This document shows positions 16,281-24,566 of a stretch of DNA of 64,000 nucleotides, one piece after another; the stretch's first letter is position 1, and every line of letters starts with the position of its first letter. Position numbers and translations under genes: made by a program. The notes under the pieces were generated by a model that was not told where the DNA came from, ran no database searches, and saw nothing but the letters and a program-made list of their open reading frames with translations. Origin of the DNA: Tateyamaria sp. syn59 (GTDB lineage: Bacteria > Pseudomonadota > Alphaproteobacteria > Rhodobacterales > Rhodobacteraceae); assembly GCF_007995245.1 (NCBI RefSeq), contig NZ_VCBA01000006.1, forward strand, positions 269,979-333,978. The letters run 5' to 3'.

Positions 16281-16777
16281 GTGTGCGGGAGATCCTGATC
16301 TGGCCGCATCCACGGCTCGAGGCTGTCTGCGCCCCGGTTGATGTGATTACGCCTGAGGTGCGTGCGTTGGCCGAAGATATGCTCGAGACGATGTACGCCG
16401 CTCCCGGCCGGGGCCTCGCGGCGCCGCAGGTGGGTGCGTTGGTGCGTCTGTTTGTGATGGATACTACGTGGAAAGAGGGCACGCGCCGCCCGGTGGTCTG
16501 CATCAACCCTGACGTGATTGAGCGGTCCGATGATCGGGCCACGGCTGAGGAGGGGTGCCTGTCGATCCCGGGCGTCACAGCCAGCGTCGCGAGACCCACA
16601 TCGGTGCGCATGGTCTGGACCGATCTGGATGGCATTGTCCATGAGGCATGGCTCACCGGCTTTGCCGCATTGTGTGCGCAGCACGAATTGGATCATCTGG
16701 ACGGGATCCTCACCCTAGACCGTGTGGATGATATGCAGCGCGATGAAATCCTTGCAGTATATGAGGGGGATGCATGA
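16277..16777 (+). CDS. Second peptide deformylase homologue
   Basis: This 166-residue paralogue of the upstream def keeps the metal ligands and catalytic Glu: EGCLSIPG (Cys94) and QHELDH (His136, Glu137, His140). The first motif is GRGLAAPQ, with Arg in the place of the usual Ile. The start codon overlaps the previous stop (ATGA), as does its own stop with the third copy. It is probably an active metalloenzyme, perhaps with different substrate preference. The lysine/arginine-rich C-terminal tail of the first copy is missing. Confidence 0.88.
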   Translation: MSVREILIWPHPRLEAVCAPVDVITPEVRALAEDMLETMYAAPGRGLAAPQVGALVRLFVMDTTWKEGTRRPVVCINPDVIERSDDRATAEEGCLSIPGVTASVARPTSVRMVWTDLDGIVHEAWLTGFAALCAQHELDHLDGILTLDRVDDMQRDEILAVYEGDA

Positions 16778-17268
16778 CCATTCGTCCCTTCATCCCATGG
16801 CCTGACAAGCGCCTGCGTACGCCTGCCGAGGATGTGCCCGACATCACTGACGAGATACGCGCGCTGTGGGCCGATATGGTTGAGACGATGGATGCGATGC
16901 CCGGTGTGGGGTTGGCCGCGCCGCAGATTGGTGTGATGCTGCGCGTGGCTGTGGTCGATGCGACGACGGACCGGTCGCGCCGTATCCTGCTGGCGAACCC
17001 GGAGGTGCTTGAGGCGTCCTCGGAAATCGAAAAGGGGACGGAAGGAAGCCCGAACCTGCCCGGTGTGTCGGCTGAAGTGCCGCGCCCGAAGGCTGTTACT
17101 GTGCGGTTTCTGAATGAGCAGGGCATGATAGACCGTCGCGATTTCGAAGGGCTGGAGGCGCGGAGCGTGCAGCACCAGATCGACCATCTGGCCGGGCGGA
17201 TGTACTTCGACAATCTGGGTCGGGTGAAGCGGGACATGCTACTGCGTAAGGCGAAGAAGGGGCGGTGA
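16774..17268 (+). CDS. Third peptide deformylase homologue, catalytic motifs degenerate
   Basis: This 164-residue member of the deformylase family keeps motif 1 (GVGLAAPQ). In motif 2 EGCLSIPG has become EGSPNLPG, so the metal-binding Cys is Ser92. In motif 3 HEXXH has become HQIDH (134-138), so the catalytic Glu is Gln135. Both His ligands remain. By known deformylase chemistry it should be inactive or greatly weakened as a deformylase. The reading frame is intact and tightly coupled to neighbours (4-base overlap upstream, 1-base gap to fmt), which argues for a retained function rather than decay. Confidence 0.88.
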   Translation: MTIRPFIPWPDKRLRTPAEDVPDITDEIRALWADMVETMDAMPGVGLAAPQIGVMLRVAVVDATTDRSRRILLANPEVLEASSEIEKGTEGSPNLPGVSAEVPRPKAVTVRFLNEQGMIDRRDFEGLEARSVQHQIDHLAGRMYFDNLGRVKRDMLLRKAKKGR

Positions 17269-17269
17269 G

Positions 17270-18175
17270 ATGCGTGTGATTTTCATGGGCACCCCGGTGT
17301 TTTCCGTTGCGGCGCTGGATGGGTTGCACGCGGCGGGGCACGACATCGTTTGCGTCTATACCCAGCCGCCGCGGCCTGCGGGGCGGGGCAAGAAGGATCG
17401 GCCCAGTCCGGTGCAGGCGCGGGCGGAGGCACTCGGGCTGGAGGTGCGCCATCCGGTGTCGCTGCGCAATGAGGCGGCGCAGGCGGATTTTGCGGCGCTG
17501 AACGCGGATGTGGCCGTCGTTGTGGCCTACGGTTTGATCCTGCCGCAGCCGATTTTGGATGCGCCTGTGCATGGGTGTCTGAATATTCATGCGAGCCTGT
17601 TGCCGCGGTGGCGTGGGGCGGCGCCGATCCATCGTGCGATCATGGCGGGGGATGCAGAGACGGGTGTGTGTATCATGCAGATGGAGGCGGGGCTGGATAC
17701 TGGCCCTGTGCTATTGCGGGGGAGCACGCCGATTGGGGCGACGGAGACCACGGCGGACCTGCATGACCGGTTGGCCTGGATGGGCGCGGAGTTGATTGTC
17801 GAAGCGCTGGCGGGGTTGGATGATCTGGTGGCCGAACCGCAGCCTGAGGCGGGCGTGACCTATGCCGAGAAGATCGACAAGGCGGAGGCGGCGATTGACT
17901 GGGGTCGCGATGCGGTCGAGGTCGATCGGCTGATCCGGGGGCTGTCGCCCTTTCCAGGGGCGTGGTTCGAGCTTGAGGGGACGCGGATCAAGGTGCTGGG
18001 GTCGGTGCTGGCCGACGGTGCGGGGGCTGCTGGTGCGGTCCTTGACGATGCGCTGACCGTCGCCTGTGGCACGGGAGCTGTGCGCCTGACCCGCTTGCAA
18101 CGGGCGGGCAAAGGGGCGCAGGATGCGGAGGTGTTCTTGCGCGGTCTGGCGCTGTCCAAGGGCACGCAATTGTAG
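17270..18175 (+). CDS. fmt: Methionyl-tRNA formyltransferase
   Basis: This encodes 301 residues that formylate initiator Met-tRNA with 10-formyl-tetrahydrofolate. The N-terminal [19 protein letters not shown] and the catalytic/folate-binding [21 protein letters not shown] are diagnostic, and DTGPVLLR follows. The C-terminal domain (from about 205) binds tRNA. It directly follows the three deformylase homologues, pairing the enzymes that add and remove the formyl group. Length is normal. Confidence 0.96.
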   Translation: MRVIFMGTPVFSVAALDGLHAAGHDIVCVYTQPPRPAGRGKKDRPSPVQARAEALGLEVRHPVSLRNEAAQADFAALNADVAVVVAYGLILPQPILDAPVHGCLNIHASLLPRWRGAAPIHRAIMAGDAETGVCIMQMEAGLDTGPVLLRGSTPIGATETTADLHDRLAWMGAELIVEALAGLDDLVAEPQPEAGVTYAEKIDKAEAAIDWGRDAVEVDRLIRGLSPFPGAWFELEGTRIKVLGSVLADGAGAAGAVLDDALTVACGTGAVRLTRLQRAGKGAQDAEVFLRGLALSKGTQL

Positions 18176-18185
18176 GAGAGCAGGC

Positions 18186-18422
18186 ATGTTTCCCACCCTG
18201 ATCGGCACCGTCGTGATTGCGGGTATCGTTGGTTATCTGTCTGAAAAGAAGCGCTTTACCCATAATGGGATCGTGCAGTCGATCATCATCTGTATCGGGG
18301 GCGCGTTCCTGTTCTACTTTGTCCGGCTGATGTTTGGCTTTGGCTTTTCCAGCCCGGGGCTGAACGCCATTGTGTCGTCCATCGGGGCTTTGATCATCGT
18401 GCCGACGCATTGGCGGAAGTAG
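18186..18422 (+). CDS. Small membrane protein, YeaQ/GlsB-like (transglycosylase-associated family)
   Basis: This encodes 78 residues with two or three hydrophobic spans (TLIGTVVIAGIVGYL, IVQSIIICIGGAFLFYFV, LNAIVSSIGALIIVPTHW). The layout resembles the YeaQ/YmgE/GlsB family of small stress-associated membrane proteins, but the glycine pattern is only partly matched. ATG 18186 has GGAGAGCAGG upstream. It follows fmt by 10 bases and probably belongs to its transcript. It ends five bases before a convergent gene. Confidence 0.65.
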   Translation: MFPTLIGTVVIAGIVGYLSEKKRFTHNGIVQSIIICIGGAFLFYFVRLMFGFGFSSPGLNAIVSSIGALIIVPTHWRK

Positions 18423-18427
18423 CGGCG

Positions 18428-18685
18428 TCAGTCGCGGTCTTTGATTTCTGGTGTCTTCACGTTTGGGCTGAGGTGGCTTGAGGGTTTCGCCTCCCGAAAT
18501 CCGGGGCCGAGATGGACGGAGGGTTTGGCAGCGCGGACCCCGCTGGTGAGCGGGGTTGGTTTGGAGACAAGCCGCTGTGTTGGGTCGGTTTGGTTGACCA
18601 GAGGCGGCATTTCCGGCGATTGGGCTGTGACACTGGAGGCGAGTGCCCCTGCGATCACGGCAGTGCAGAGCAGATTTCGTGCCAT
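18428..18685 (-). CDS. Small exported protein, function unknown
   Basis: This encodes 85 residues starting MARNLLCTAVIAGALASSVTAQ, a Sec signal peptide with probable cleavage after VTA. The mature part of about 64 residues is proline-, serine- and lysine-rich with two similar segments (AAKPSVHLGPGF and EAKPSSHLSPNV), suggesting an internal duplication. No domain is recognised. It lies just downstream of the histidine-rich exported protein gene on the same strand (72-base gap), so the two may be co-expressed. Confidence 0.65.
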   Translation of the reverse strand: MARNLLCTAVIAGALASSVTAQSPEMPPLVNQTDPTQRLVSKPTPLTSGVRAAKPSVHLGPGFREAKPSSHLSPNVKTPEIKDRD

Positions 18686-18756
18686 TTCTTCTGCTCCTGT
18701 TGCCGGTGCCCGCCATACCCATATGGCAGGCCGCCGGTGCGATTTTGAGGATGTGA

Positions 18757-19110
18757 TCAGAAGAATTTCTTGATCAGCACCTGCCTTTTGAACTGCGTTC
18801 TGGGCGAGACGTAATTCTTTTTCACGCTGCGGTGCTTGGGGCCGTGAAACTTGTGGCCATGATGTCTGTGGCCATGCAACCTGTGGCTGCGATGTTTGTG
18901 CGGGTGGAATTTGTGGCCGTGATGGGATTTGAAGCCGTGATGTTTCCTGACCTTGATTTTGAAATTCGCGTCGATCACTTGCGCGTTTTCGCTATTGGCT
19001 GTGGCGCTGGCCCAATGGGATTGCGCGCTGACCGGTGACAGGCTGGTGATGGTCACAGCGGTGGCGATGGCGGCGATCAGAAGCGGGGTCTTGGTGGCTT
19101 GCAGGTTCAT
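18757..19110 (-). CDS. Histidine-rich exported protein
   Basis: This encodes 117 residues. A signal peptide (to about VSAQ, residue 30) precedes a mature region in which 16 of residues 57-93 are histidine, mixed with Lys, Arg, Gly and Phe in repeats such as HHGHKFH and HGHKFHG. The C-terminus is basic (QFKRQVLIKKFF). Such a chain is expected to bind Ni, Zn or Cu in the periplasm or at the surface, as a buffer or chaperone, but no transporter or metallocentre gene is adjacent. A perfect 12-bp palindrome lies at 19189-19200 upstream. Confidence 0.75.
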   Translation of the reverse strand: MNLQATKTPLLIAAIATAVTITSLSPVSAQSHWASATANSENAQVIDANFKIKVRKHHGFKSHHGHKFHPHKHRSHRLHGHRHHGHKFHGPKHRSVKKNYVSPRTQFKRQVLIKKFF

Positions 19111-19188
19111 GTCTGTTCTCCTTTTCGGTGGCGGTCGGGGCCGTGTGTCTTGGGAGAAAGATAGCGCTTAGGGCCTGTAACAATAAGG

Positions 19189-19200
19189 GACCGATCGGTC
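19189..19200. promoter_or_regulatory. 12-bp palindrome upstream of the His-rich gene
   Basis: GACCGATCGGTC is a perfect palindrome 79-90 bases upstream of the His-rich gene start. The form resembles operators of TetR-type regulators. It may control that gene. Confidence 0.4.
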
Positions 19201-19342
19201 ACAGACTATCATGGGAATGGCAGTGAGATGTGACTGGCTTAGCGTGAATAAAAGAATTTTTCTTTCAAGGTTAGGTAGTTGCACTGATTGAGACGTGTAA
19301 CAAACCGCGTGATGTGCGCCGCTGGGCACGGGTTTGCGCGTG

Positions 19343-19798
19343 CTATTTGTCCTTGAATGGGGCCATGCCCGCCCGCGCGAGTTCATCTGCGCGTTCGTTT
19401 TCGGGGTGACCCGCGTGCCCCTTGACCCATTCCCATGTCACCTGGTGCCGGGCTTGGGCTGCGTCCAGCCGCTGCCAGAGGTCGGCATTGGCGACCGGCT
19501 TTTTCGAGGCGTTTTTCCAGCCGTTCCGCTTCCAGCCGTGGATCCAGCTTGTGATCCCGTTCTTGACGTAGTTGCTGTCGGTCACGACGGTGATGGTGCT
19601 GGCGCGGTCGAGTGCTTCGAGCGCCGAGATGGCGGCCATGAGCTCCATCTTGTTGTTTGTGGTCTGCGCCTCGCCGCCCTTTAGCTCGCGCTCTTTGACG
19701 ACCGTTTCGCCGTCCATCGCGCGCAGCAGCGCACCCCAGCCGCCCGGGCCGGGATTGCCGGAGCAGGCGCCGTCGGTATAGGCGAAGAGCTTAGCCAC
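19343..19798 (-). CDS. rnhA: Ribonuclease HI
   Basis: This encodes 151 residues that cleave RNA in RNA-DNA hybrids during replication and R-loop removal. The four metal-binding acids are present: Asp9 ([16 protein letters not shown]), Glu52 (NNKMELMAA), Asp74 (VVTDSNYV) and Asp138 (NERADELA). The basic handle [13 protein letters not shown] is also present. The start is GTG 19798, which overlaps the upstream methyltransferase stop by 8 bases. It is the last gene of a leftward operon of five coupled genes. Confidence 0.95.
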   Translation of the reverse strand: MAKLFAYTDGACSGNPGPGGWGALLRAMDGETVVKERELKGGEAQTTNNKMELMAAISALEALDRASTITVVTDSNYVKNGITSWIHGWKRNGWKNASKKPVANADLWQRLDAAQARHQVTWEWVKGHAGHPENERADELARAGMAPFKDK

Positions 19799-20384
19799 GG
19801 TTGGCCTGCAGCACGATAAAGGGAGCGATTTCGCCCGAGAGCCCAGCCTCTTCGCCGGTGCGGGTGTAGGTGAGGGCGAAGCCGGTTTGCGTGAGCAGGT
19901 CGGTCAGCGCATCCTCGGTCATGTAGGAATAGAGCCGTCCTATGCTGTCGCGTGCCTGTCCCGCGCCGAGCTTGGTGCCGAAGTGGAGGAGGCCGCCGGG
20001 TTTGAGCGCCTGGTTTATGGCGGCGAAGTGGTCGGGCCACGTGTCGAGAGGCGTATGCAGCATGGAGAAGTTGGACCAGATGCCGTCGTAGGCGGCGGTG
20101 TCTGTGAGGTCCGCGTAGGTCGCCTGACGCGCGGTGACGCCTGGGTGGGATTTGGCGAGCGCCAGCATCTCGGGCACCGGGTCCCAGGCGTGGGCGGTGA
20201 GACCGGCTTGCGCCATAGCCGCTGCGGCAAAGCCGGGGCCGCAGCCGATGTCGAGGACGGTCCCGCCTTTTGGGACATTTGCGATAAACTTCTGCACCAT
20301 GGGGTCGGCGCCTGCGTTCTGGACGAGGTCGGCGTACTCGCCTGCCTTGTCGGCGTAGATTTGAAGCGTTTCGCGGTCGCTCAT
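19791..20384 (-). CDS. Class I SAM-dependent methyltransferase
   Basis: This encodes 197 residues with the Rossmann-type SAM site [16 protein letters not shown] (motif I, about residues 43-58), [12 protein letters not shown] (motif II) and [12 protein letters not shown] (post-motif III). The substrate cannot be deduced; the domain resembles Methyltransf_11/25 enzymes acting on small molecules. ATG 20384 overlaps the stop of the upstream DUF3429 gene (ATGA), and the 3' end overlaps rnhA. Confidence 0.88.
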   Translation of the reverse strand: MSDRETLQIYADKAGEYADLVQNAGADPMVQKFIANVPKGGTVLDIGCGPGFAAAAMAQAGLTAHAWDPVPEMLALAKSHPGVTARQATYADLTDTAAYDGIWSNFSMLHTPLDTWPDHFAAINQALKPGGLLHFGTKLGAGQARDSIGRLYSYMTEDALTDLLTQTGFALTYTRTGEEAGLSGEIAPFIVLQANRG

Positions 20385-20833
20385 CAGATCACCGTGACGG
20401 CGAGGCAGGCGACGACGATGGCCGTCAGCAGGACGCGCAGTTGCATCCACCAGCGCGGGGTCAGGCCCCAGCGGGAGAAGGCGAAGTCCAGCATCAGCAG
20501 GCCGATGAAGCCGAAGATGAGGTTTGTTGCGGCACTTGTTGGCCCGCCGCCCGTCATGAAGAAGGCCCAGAGCGCGGGGATGACCGAGAGGACGTAGCCG
20601 GTGGCGGCCTGGGCGCCGCTGGCCTTGGTTGCGAAGCCCCAAAGCACGCCGGACATGAAGGACAGGATCACCGAGCCGTAGAAGAGTTGCACATAGGGTC
20701 CGATAAAGCGCGGGCCGATATTATCGAGACCCCATGCGGCAAGTGCGGGGCTGAGCACGGTGAAGGCCCCCCAGATGAAGGGGATCAGGCCGGCGAGGCC
20801 GAGGATCAGGGGCGCGCGGGGGATGGAGGTCAT
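20384..20833 (-). CDS. DUF3429 membrane protein
   Basis: This encodes 149 residues with five predicted membrane helices (LILGLAGLIPFIWGAF, FYGSVILSFMSGVLWGFA, VLSVIPALWAFF, LIFGFIGLLMLDFAFS, LLTAIVVACLAVTVI). The YGSVILSFMSGVLWG segment is typical of DUF3429. The function is unknown. It overlaps both neighbours by about four bases in a tightly coupled operon with a YdeI-type protein, a methyltransferase and rnhA. Confidence 0.82.
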   Translation of the reverse strand: MTSIPRAPLILGLAGLIPFIWGAFTVLSPALAAWGLDNIGPRFIGPYVQLFYGSVILSFMSGVLWGFATKASGAQAATGYVLSVIPALWAFFMTGGGPTSAATNLIFGFIGLLMLDFAFSRWGLTPRWWMQLRVLLTAIVVACLAVTVI

Positions 20834-21282
20834 AGCTCGGAGATCAGTTTGGCGATGCGTTTGAACCGGGTGTCGGCCCTTTTGGCCGTGTTGACAAGGT
20901 GCAATTTGGCGCGCTGCTGGCCGGGGGTCAAACTGGCCCAGTCGGCGCTGCGTCCCGCGCTGCGGATCGCGGCCATCACATCCTCCGGCACCTCGACGAG
21001 GGTGGGGTCGACGGGGCGTATGCGCGCATCGAACGGCTGGCCGACCTCAAGCCCGCTGTCCCGCAGGAAGGTCTTGCCCGTGTAGACGAAGGTGCCGTCG
21101 AGGACGGGGGCCTTGGTCAGGGCGAGGTTGATGGGGAAGTCGCCGAACTCGCCCTCGATCCGCTTGGTTTTGGGGAACAGGGCGGCTGTGACCTCATCCG
21201 GCAGGCGCAGGATGGTGTAGGTGTTCTTGCCCCATTCGAGAGGTCCGATGACCCCTTCGAACCAGATCCAATCGTCACTCAT
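20830..21282 (-). CDS. DUF1905 / YdeI-OmpD-associated family protein
   Basis: This encodes 150 residues. The N-terminal beta-rich part (WIWFEGVIGPLEWGKNTYTILRLP, then PINLALTKAPVLDGTFVYTGKTFL) matches DUF1905. The C-terminal helical part (PEDVMAAIRSAGRSADWASLTPGQQRAKLHLVNTAKR) matches the YdeI/OmpD-associated repeat. Family members are cytoplasmic and poorly understood. The start overlaps the LysE-type gene stop by 4 bases. Confidence 0.8.
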   Translation of the reverse strand: MSDDWIWFEGVIGPLEWGKNTYTILRLPDEVTAALFPKTKRIEGEFGDFPINLALTKAPVLDGTFVYTGKTFLRDSGLEVGQPFDARIRPVDPTLVEVPEDVMAAIRSAGRSADWASLTPGQQRAKLHLVNTAKRADTRFKRIAKLISEL

Positions 21283-21893
21283 GCACGTTCAAGGGCGAGG
21301 CGGCCTGCGAGGGCGGCGAAGATCGCGGCGAAGCTGCGGGATAGCCAGCGCATGACCACTTCGGAGCCGAGGATCCATTGGCGGGCGGCGGCGGCGAAGG
21401 TGCCGTAGAGGACGAAGACGGCGAAGGTCATGGCCATGAAGACGAGGCCGAGGGTTGTCATTTCGAGCGTGGCGGTCGCTGCGTTGCCGGACAGGAAGGG
21501 CGGCAGGAGGGCGAGGAAGAAGATCGACAGTTTGGGGTTCAGGATGTTGATCAGGGCTCCGCGTCGGGCGATCCGCCAGCCAGCATCAGCGCTGCGTTGG
21601 GACGAGATGTTGAGGGCGCCATCCGAGCGTAGGCTGCCCCAAGCGAGCCAGAGGAGGTAGGCAACGCCTGCGAATTTCACGATGTTGAAGAGGAGCGCGG
21701 AGGTGTGGAGGATTGCCGCCAGCCCCAGCGTGGCTGCGGCAAGGTGAGGCACGATGCCGAAGGTGCATCCGAGGGCGGCCCAGAGGGCGGCGCGACGTCC
21801 TTGGCCGAGGCCGAGCGCGAGGGTGTAGATCACGCCGGTGCCGGGTGCGATGACCACGACCAGTGCCGTGAGCAGGAATTGTAGGGAGAGCAT
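21279..21893 (-). CDS. LysE/RhtB-family amino-acid exporter
   Basis: This encodes 204 residues and six hydrophobic segments. The N-terminal VVVIAPGTGVIYTLALGLGQGRRAAL is the LysE/RhtB signature region (APGP here APGT), and LINILNPKLSIFFLALLPPFL is the second family motif. It probably exports an amino acid or derivative. It is the first gene of the five-gene leftward operon (LysE, DUF1905, DUF3429, methyltransferase, rnhA), with 4-base overlaps between the early members. Confidence 0.88.
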   Translation of the reverse strand: MLSLQFLLTALVVVIAPGTGVIYTLALGLGQGRRAALWAALGCTFGIVPHLAAATLGLAAILHTSALLFNIVKFAGVAYLLWLAWGSLRSDGALNISSQRSADAGWRIARRGALINILNPKLSIFFLALLPPFLSGNAATATLEMTTLGLVFMAMTFAVFVLYGTFAAAARQWILGSEVVMRWLSRSFAAIFAALAGRLALERA

Positions 21894-22061
21894 TGCAGGA
21901 CCTCGCGACTTTGTTCGGCGAGGGTAGGCGGTTGGTGGATATGCGTAAAGAGCGCAGAGGATGCCTTGAGCGTGTCCGTCCGCGTGATTTCCATGCTGGC
22001 GGTATCCAAAGAGGCTTTGCGCGCGGCCAACATGCGCTGTGTGATGCTGCAATGATTGGGC

Positions 22062-22093
22062 GGGGCCGGTCCTCGGGGGGCAGGACCGGCCCC
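22062..22093 (-). terminator. Hairpin after the alkaline phosphatase gene
   Basis: GGGGCCGGTCCT (22062-22073) and AGGACCGGCCCC (22082-22093) form perfect 12-bp arms with an 8-nt loop, 12 bases past the leftward phosphatase stop. There is no U-run, so termination may be weak or the hairpin may protect the mRNA end. Confidence 0.6.
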
Positions 22094-22105
22094 ATGGTCC
22101 GGCGC

Positions 22106-23386
22106 TTAGTTGGTCGCGCCGAACAGGGTTTGGTGCATGAGTGTATAGACGTCGGTGGAGTCCATCAGCGGCGCGATCATGTCGCTGTTCAGGCCCGCGC
22201 CACGCACCAGGATGCCCCCGGCGACGTCGCTGTAGCCGGTCCAGGCAATGCCGAAGAAATGCGTATTGCCGTTCACGTCCGGTGCCGTTTCGAACGCATC
22301 GCCGAATGTGCCCTGGACACCATGCAGAATGCCACCGCCGGATGTTGTGGCTTCGACCGGGCCTTCCTCCTGATGGTAGACCTGCATACCTGCGGCGTCG
22401 GAATCTGCGGCCATGACCAGCAATGTATCGTCGCGGTCCTCAAGGAATTCTACGATTGACCCGACGGCTGCATCAGCCCGCCTGAGCGCCTCCAGCGTAC
22501 CCGCAGCGTTCATGTTGTTGGCGATGTTGTCTGTGCCTTCCTCTTCGATGACGGCGAAAAAGCCGTCTTCGTTGCGGCTGACGACTGCCAGGGCAACCTC
22601 GGTCATTTCGGCGATGGATGGTGCGTTTTCATTATATGTGGGTTTGCCGTCGATCAGGTTTCGTTCGCGCTCCTGGTCGTTGAAGGTGTGGTTGTGGGCG
22701 AAGATGCCCAACAGCTTGTCGGTGCTGTCCGGGTCAAGCGCCATCAACTCCTCACGGGTGTAGACGATGGTGTAGCCCAGCTCTTGGGCCATTTCGATCA
22801 GGTTCATGCCGTCTTCACGTTCGCCAGGGCCGTGCTGGCCCTCGGTTCCCACGGGCAGCAGGTCGCGTTCACCGCCTGCCATGATGACCTGAGCGCCGGA
22901 TTCGATCACCTGTTGCGCGATTTCTGCTGCATTGCTGCGGCTTTCGTTGGAGGCCACGAAGACGGCTGTGCCGGGTTCCGAGATGTGGCCCGACTGGACC
23001 AGCGCCACAGCCTTGCCTGCCTCCATCGCCTCTTGCGCGATGGACATATCCTGCCCCGACGCGGCGGTCAGCGGTTCGGTTCCGTTCATGCCGAAGCTGT
23101 CGGCCAGCACTTTGACCCCGTAGGCGTGTACGGTCGCACCGCCGTGGGAGGTGCCGCTTACGCGGTCGGCCATGTGGCCGGTATAGACGCCGAGTGCGGG
23201 CAGCTTGTCCCAGTTCAATTCGCCATCGGGGCCGACGGTGTGCATGCGGGCAGCCAGCCAGTGGTTCACCCCGGTGCCATCGGGATGGAAGAAAATAACG
23301 TTTCCGTTGTCCTGGGCGAGGGATGTCCCCGCGGTTGCGGACAGAAAGAGTCCAGCAGTCAAAGCAAGTCGAAAAGGCGTTGGCAT
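22106..23386 (-). CDS. Alkaline phosphatase superfamily protein, secreted, variant active site
   Basis: This encodes 426 residues with a signal peptide (MPTPFRLALTAGLFLSATAG...SLAQ). By eye it aligns with PhoA: TSHGGATVHAYGVK corresponds to the nucleophile segment DSAASATAWATGVK, keeping Ser (Ser80) but with Thr for the preceding Asp. EEGTDNIANNMN and MAADSDAAGM sit where PhoA has D-x3-H and D-H zinc ligands, and the His positions appear to be Asn and Ser. A phosphomonoesterase or diesterase role is likely but metal use may differ. It stands alone between a terminator hairpin and ispH. Confidence 0.78.
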   Translation of the reverse strand: MPTPFRLALTAGLFLSATAGTSLAQDNGNVIFFHPDGTGVNHWLAARMHTVGPDGELNWDKLPALGVYTGHMADRVSGTSHGGATVHAYGVKVLADSFGMNGTEPLTAASGQDMSIAQEAMEAGKAVALVQSGHISEPGTAVFVASNESRSNAAEIAQQVIESGAQVIMAGGERDLLPVGTEGQHGPGEREDGMNLIEMAQELGYTIVYTREELMALDPDSTDKLLGIFAHNHTFNDQERERNLIDGKPTYNENAPSIAEMTEVALAVVSRNEDGFFAVIEEEGTDNIANNMNAAGTLEALRRADAAVGSIVEFLEDRDDTLLVMAADSDAAGMQVYHQEEGPVEATTSGGGILHGVQGTFGDAFETAPDVNGNTHFFGIAWTGYSDVAGGILVRGAGLNSDMIAPLMDSTDVYTLMHQTLFGATN

Positions 23387-23555
23387 GTCATGCTCCGGTC
23401 AGAGGGTGCGAGTGAGACGGGTGGCGGCGGCTTCCCACAACCGCAGGTAAGTGCCGCACATGACAAAACGATGTGATCCGCGATAACGGATTTGTGAGTA
23501 TGCGTGGATGGGCAGGATGCCGCCGGTAGATCGACGCGGTTGTCCGCCGCTTTGC

Positions 23556-24506
23556 TCAGGCCGGTTCGCGCAGGACGCGGGGCACCTTGAATTCCACGTT
23601 TTCGACCGCTGTTTCAACCATTTCCACCGTCACATCATAGCGGTCGCGGAAGGCGTCGATCACCTCGTTGATCAGCACTTCGGGTGCGGAGGCACCGGCG
23701 GTGATGCCCATGGAGGTGATCCCGTCGAGCGCGCGCCAGTCGATGTCCGTCGCCCGTTGGACAAGCTGGGCATAGTTGCAGCCCGCCCGTGCGCCGACTT
23801 CGACCAGCCGTTTGGAGTTGGAGGAGTTGGGCGCGCCGACAACCAGCATGGCATCGCATTTCGGGGCCATCGCCTTGACCGCTTCCTGGCGATTGGTGGT
23901 GGCGTAGCAGATGTCTTCCTTGTGCGGGCCGACGATGGCGGGGAAACGGGATTGGAGCGCCGCCACGATGTCGGCCGTGTCATCGACCGACAGGGTGGTC
24001 TGGGTGACGAAAGCGAGTTTGTCGGGGTCGCGCACATCGACCGTTGCCACGTCTTCGACTGTTTCAACGAGCAGCACTTCGCCCTCGGGCAGCTGACCCA
24101 TGGTGCCCACCGTCTCGGGGTGGCCCGCATGGCCGATCATGATCATTTGCAGGCCGTTGTCGGCGTGGCGTTGCGCTTCAATATGGACCTTGGAGACCAG
24201 CGGGCAGGTGGCGTCCACATAGATCATCTCGCGTGCCTTGGCCGCGTTGGGGACAGATTTGGGCACGCCGTGGGCCGAGAAGATGACAGGCCGGTCATCG
24301 GGGCATTCATCGAGTTCCTCGACAAAGATGGCGCCCTTGTCGCGCAGGCCGTCCACGACGAACTTGTTGTGCACGATCTCGTGCCGCACAAAGACGGGTG
24401 CCCCCCATTTGTCGAGCGCCATTTCCACGATCTTGATCGCGCGATCGACACCGGCACAGAACCCGCGGGGCGCGGCGAGATAGAGGGTCAGTGCGGGCTG
24501 TGGCAT
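23556..24506 (-). CDS. ispH: 4-hydroxy-3-methylbut-2-enyl diphosphate reductase
   Basis: This 316-residue Fe-S enzyme carries out the last step of the MEP isoprenoid pathway, giving IPP and DMAPP. The three cluster cysteines are Cys17 ([12 protein letters not shown]), Cys101 (VDATCPLV) and Cys200 ([11 protein letters not shown]). The catalytic segment with Glu is in the [15 protein letters not shown] neighbourhood. Length is normal. It lies 60 bases downstream of the luxR-type gene on the same strand and may share its transcript. Confidence 0.96.
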   Translation of the reverse strand: MPQPALTLYLAAPRGFCAGVDRAIKIVEMALDKWGAPVFVRHEIVHNKFVVDGLRDKGAIFVEELDECPDDRPVIFSAHGVPKSVPNAAKAREMIYVDATCPLVSKVHIEAQRHADNGLQMIMIGHAGHPETVGTMGQLPEGEVLLVETVEDVATVDVRDPDKLAFVTQTTLSVDDTADIVAALQSRFPAIVGPHKEDICYATTNRQEAVKAMAPKCDAMLVVGAPNSSNSKRLVEVGARAGCNYAQLVQRATDIDWRALDGITSMGITAGASAPEVLINEVIDAFRDRYDVTVEMVETAVENVEFKVPRVLREPA

Positions 24507-24566
24507 GGCGGCTCCTGTTGTTGTCCCAGACCTAAGCGCTTGGGCGCATCGGGTAAAGGGTGCGCG

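Noticed and set aside
23460..23480. Possible Pho-box half-site (TTGTCAT read leftward) upstream of the alkaline phosphatase
   Set aside because: Only one good half-site; the adjacent 7-mer matches the consensus in 4 of 7 positions.
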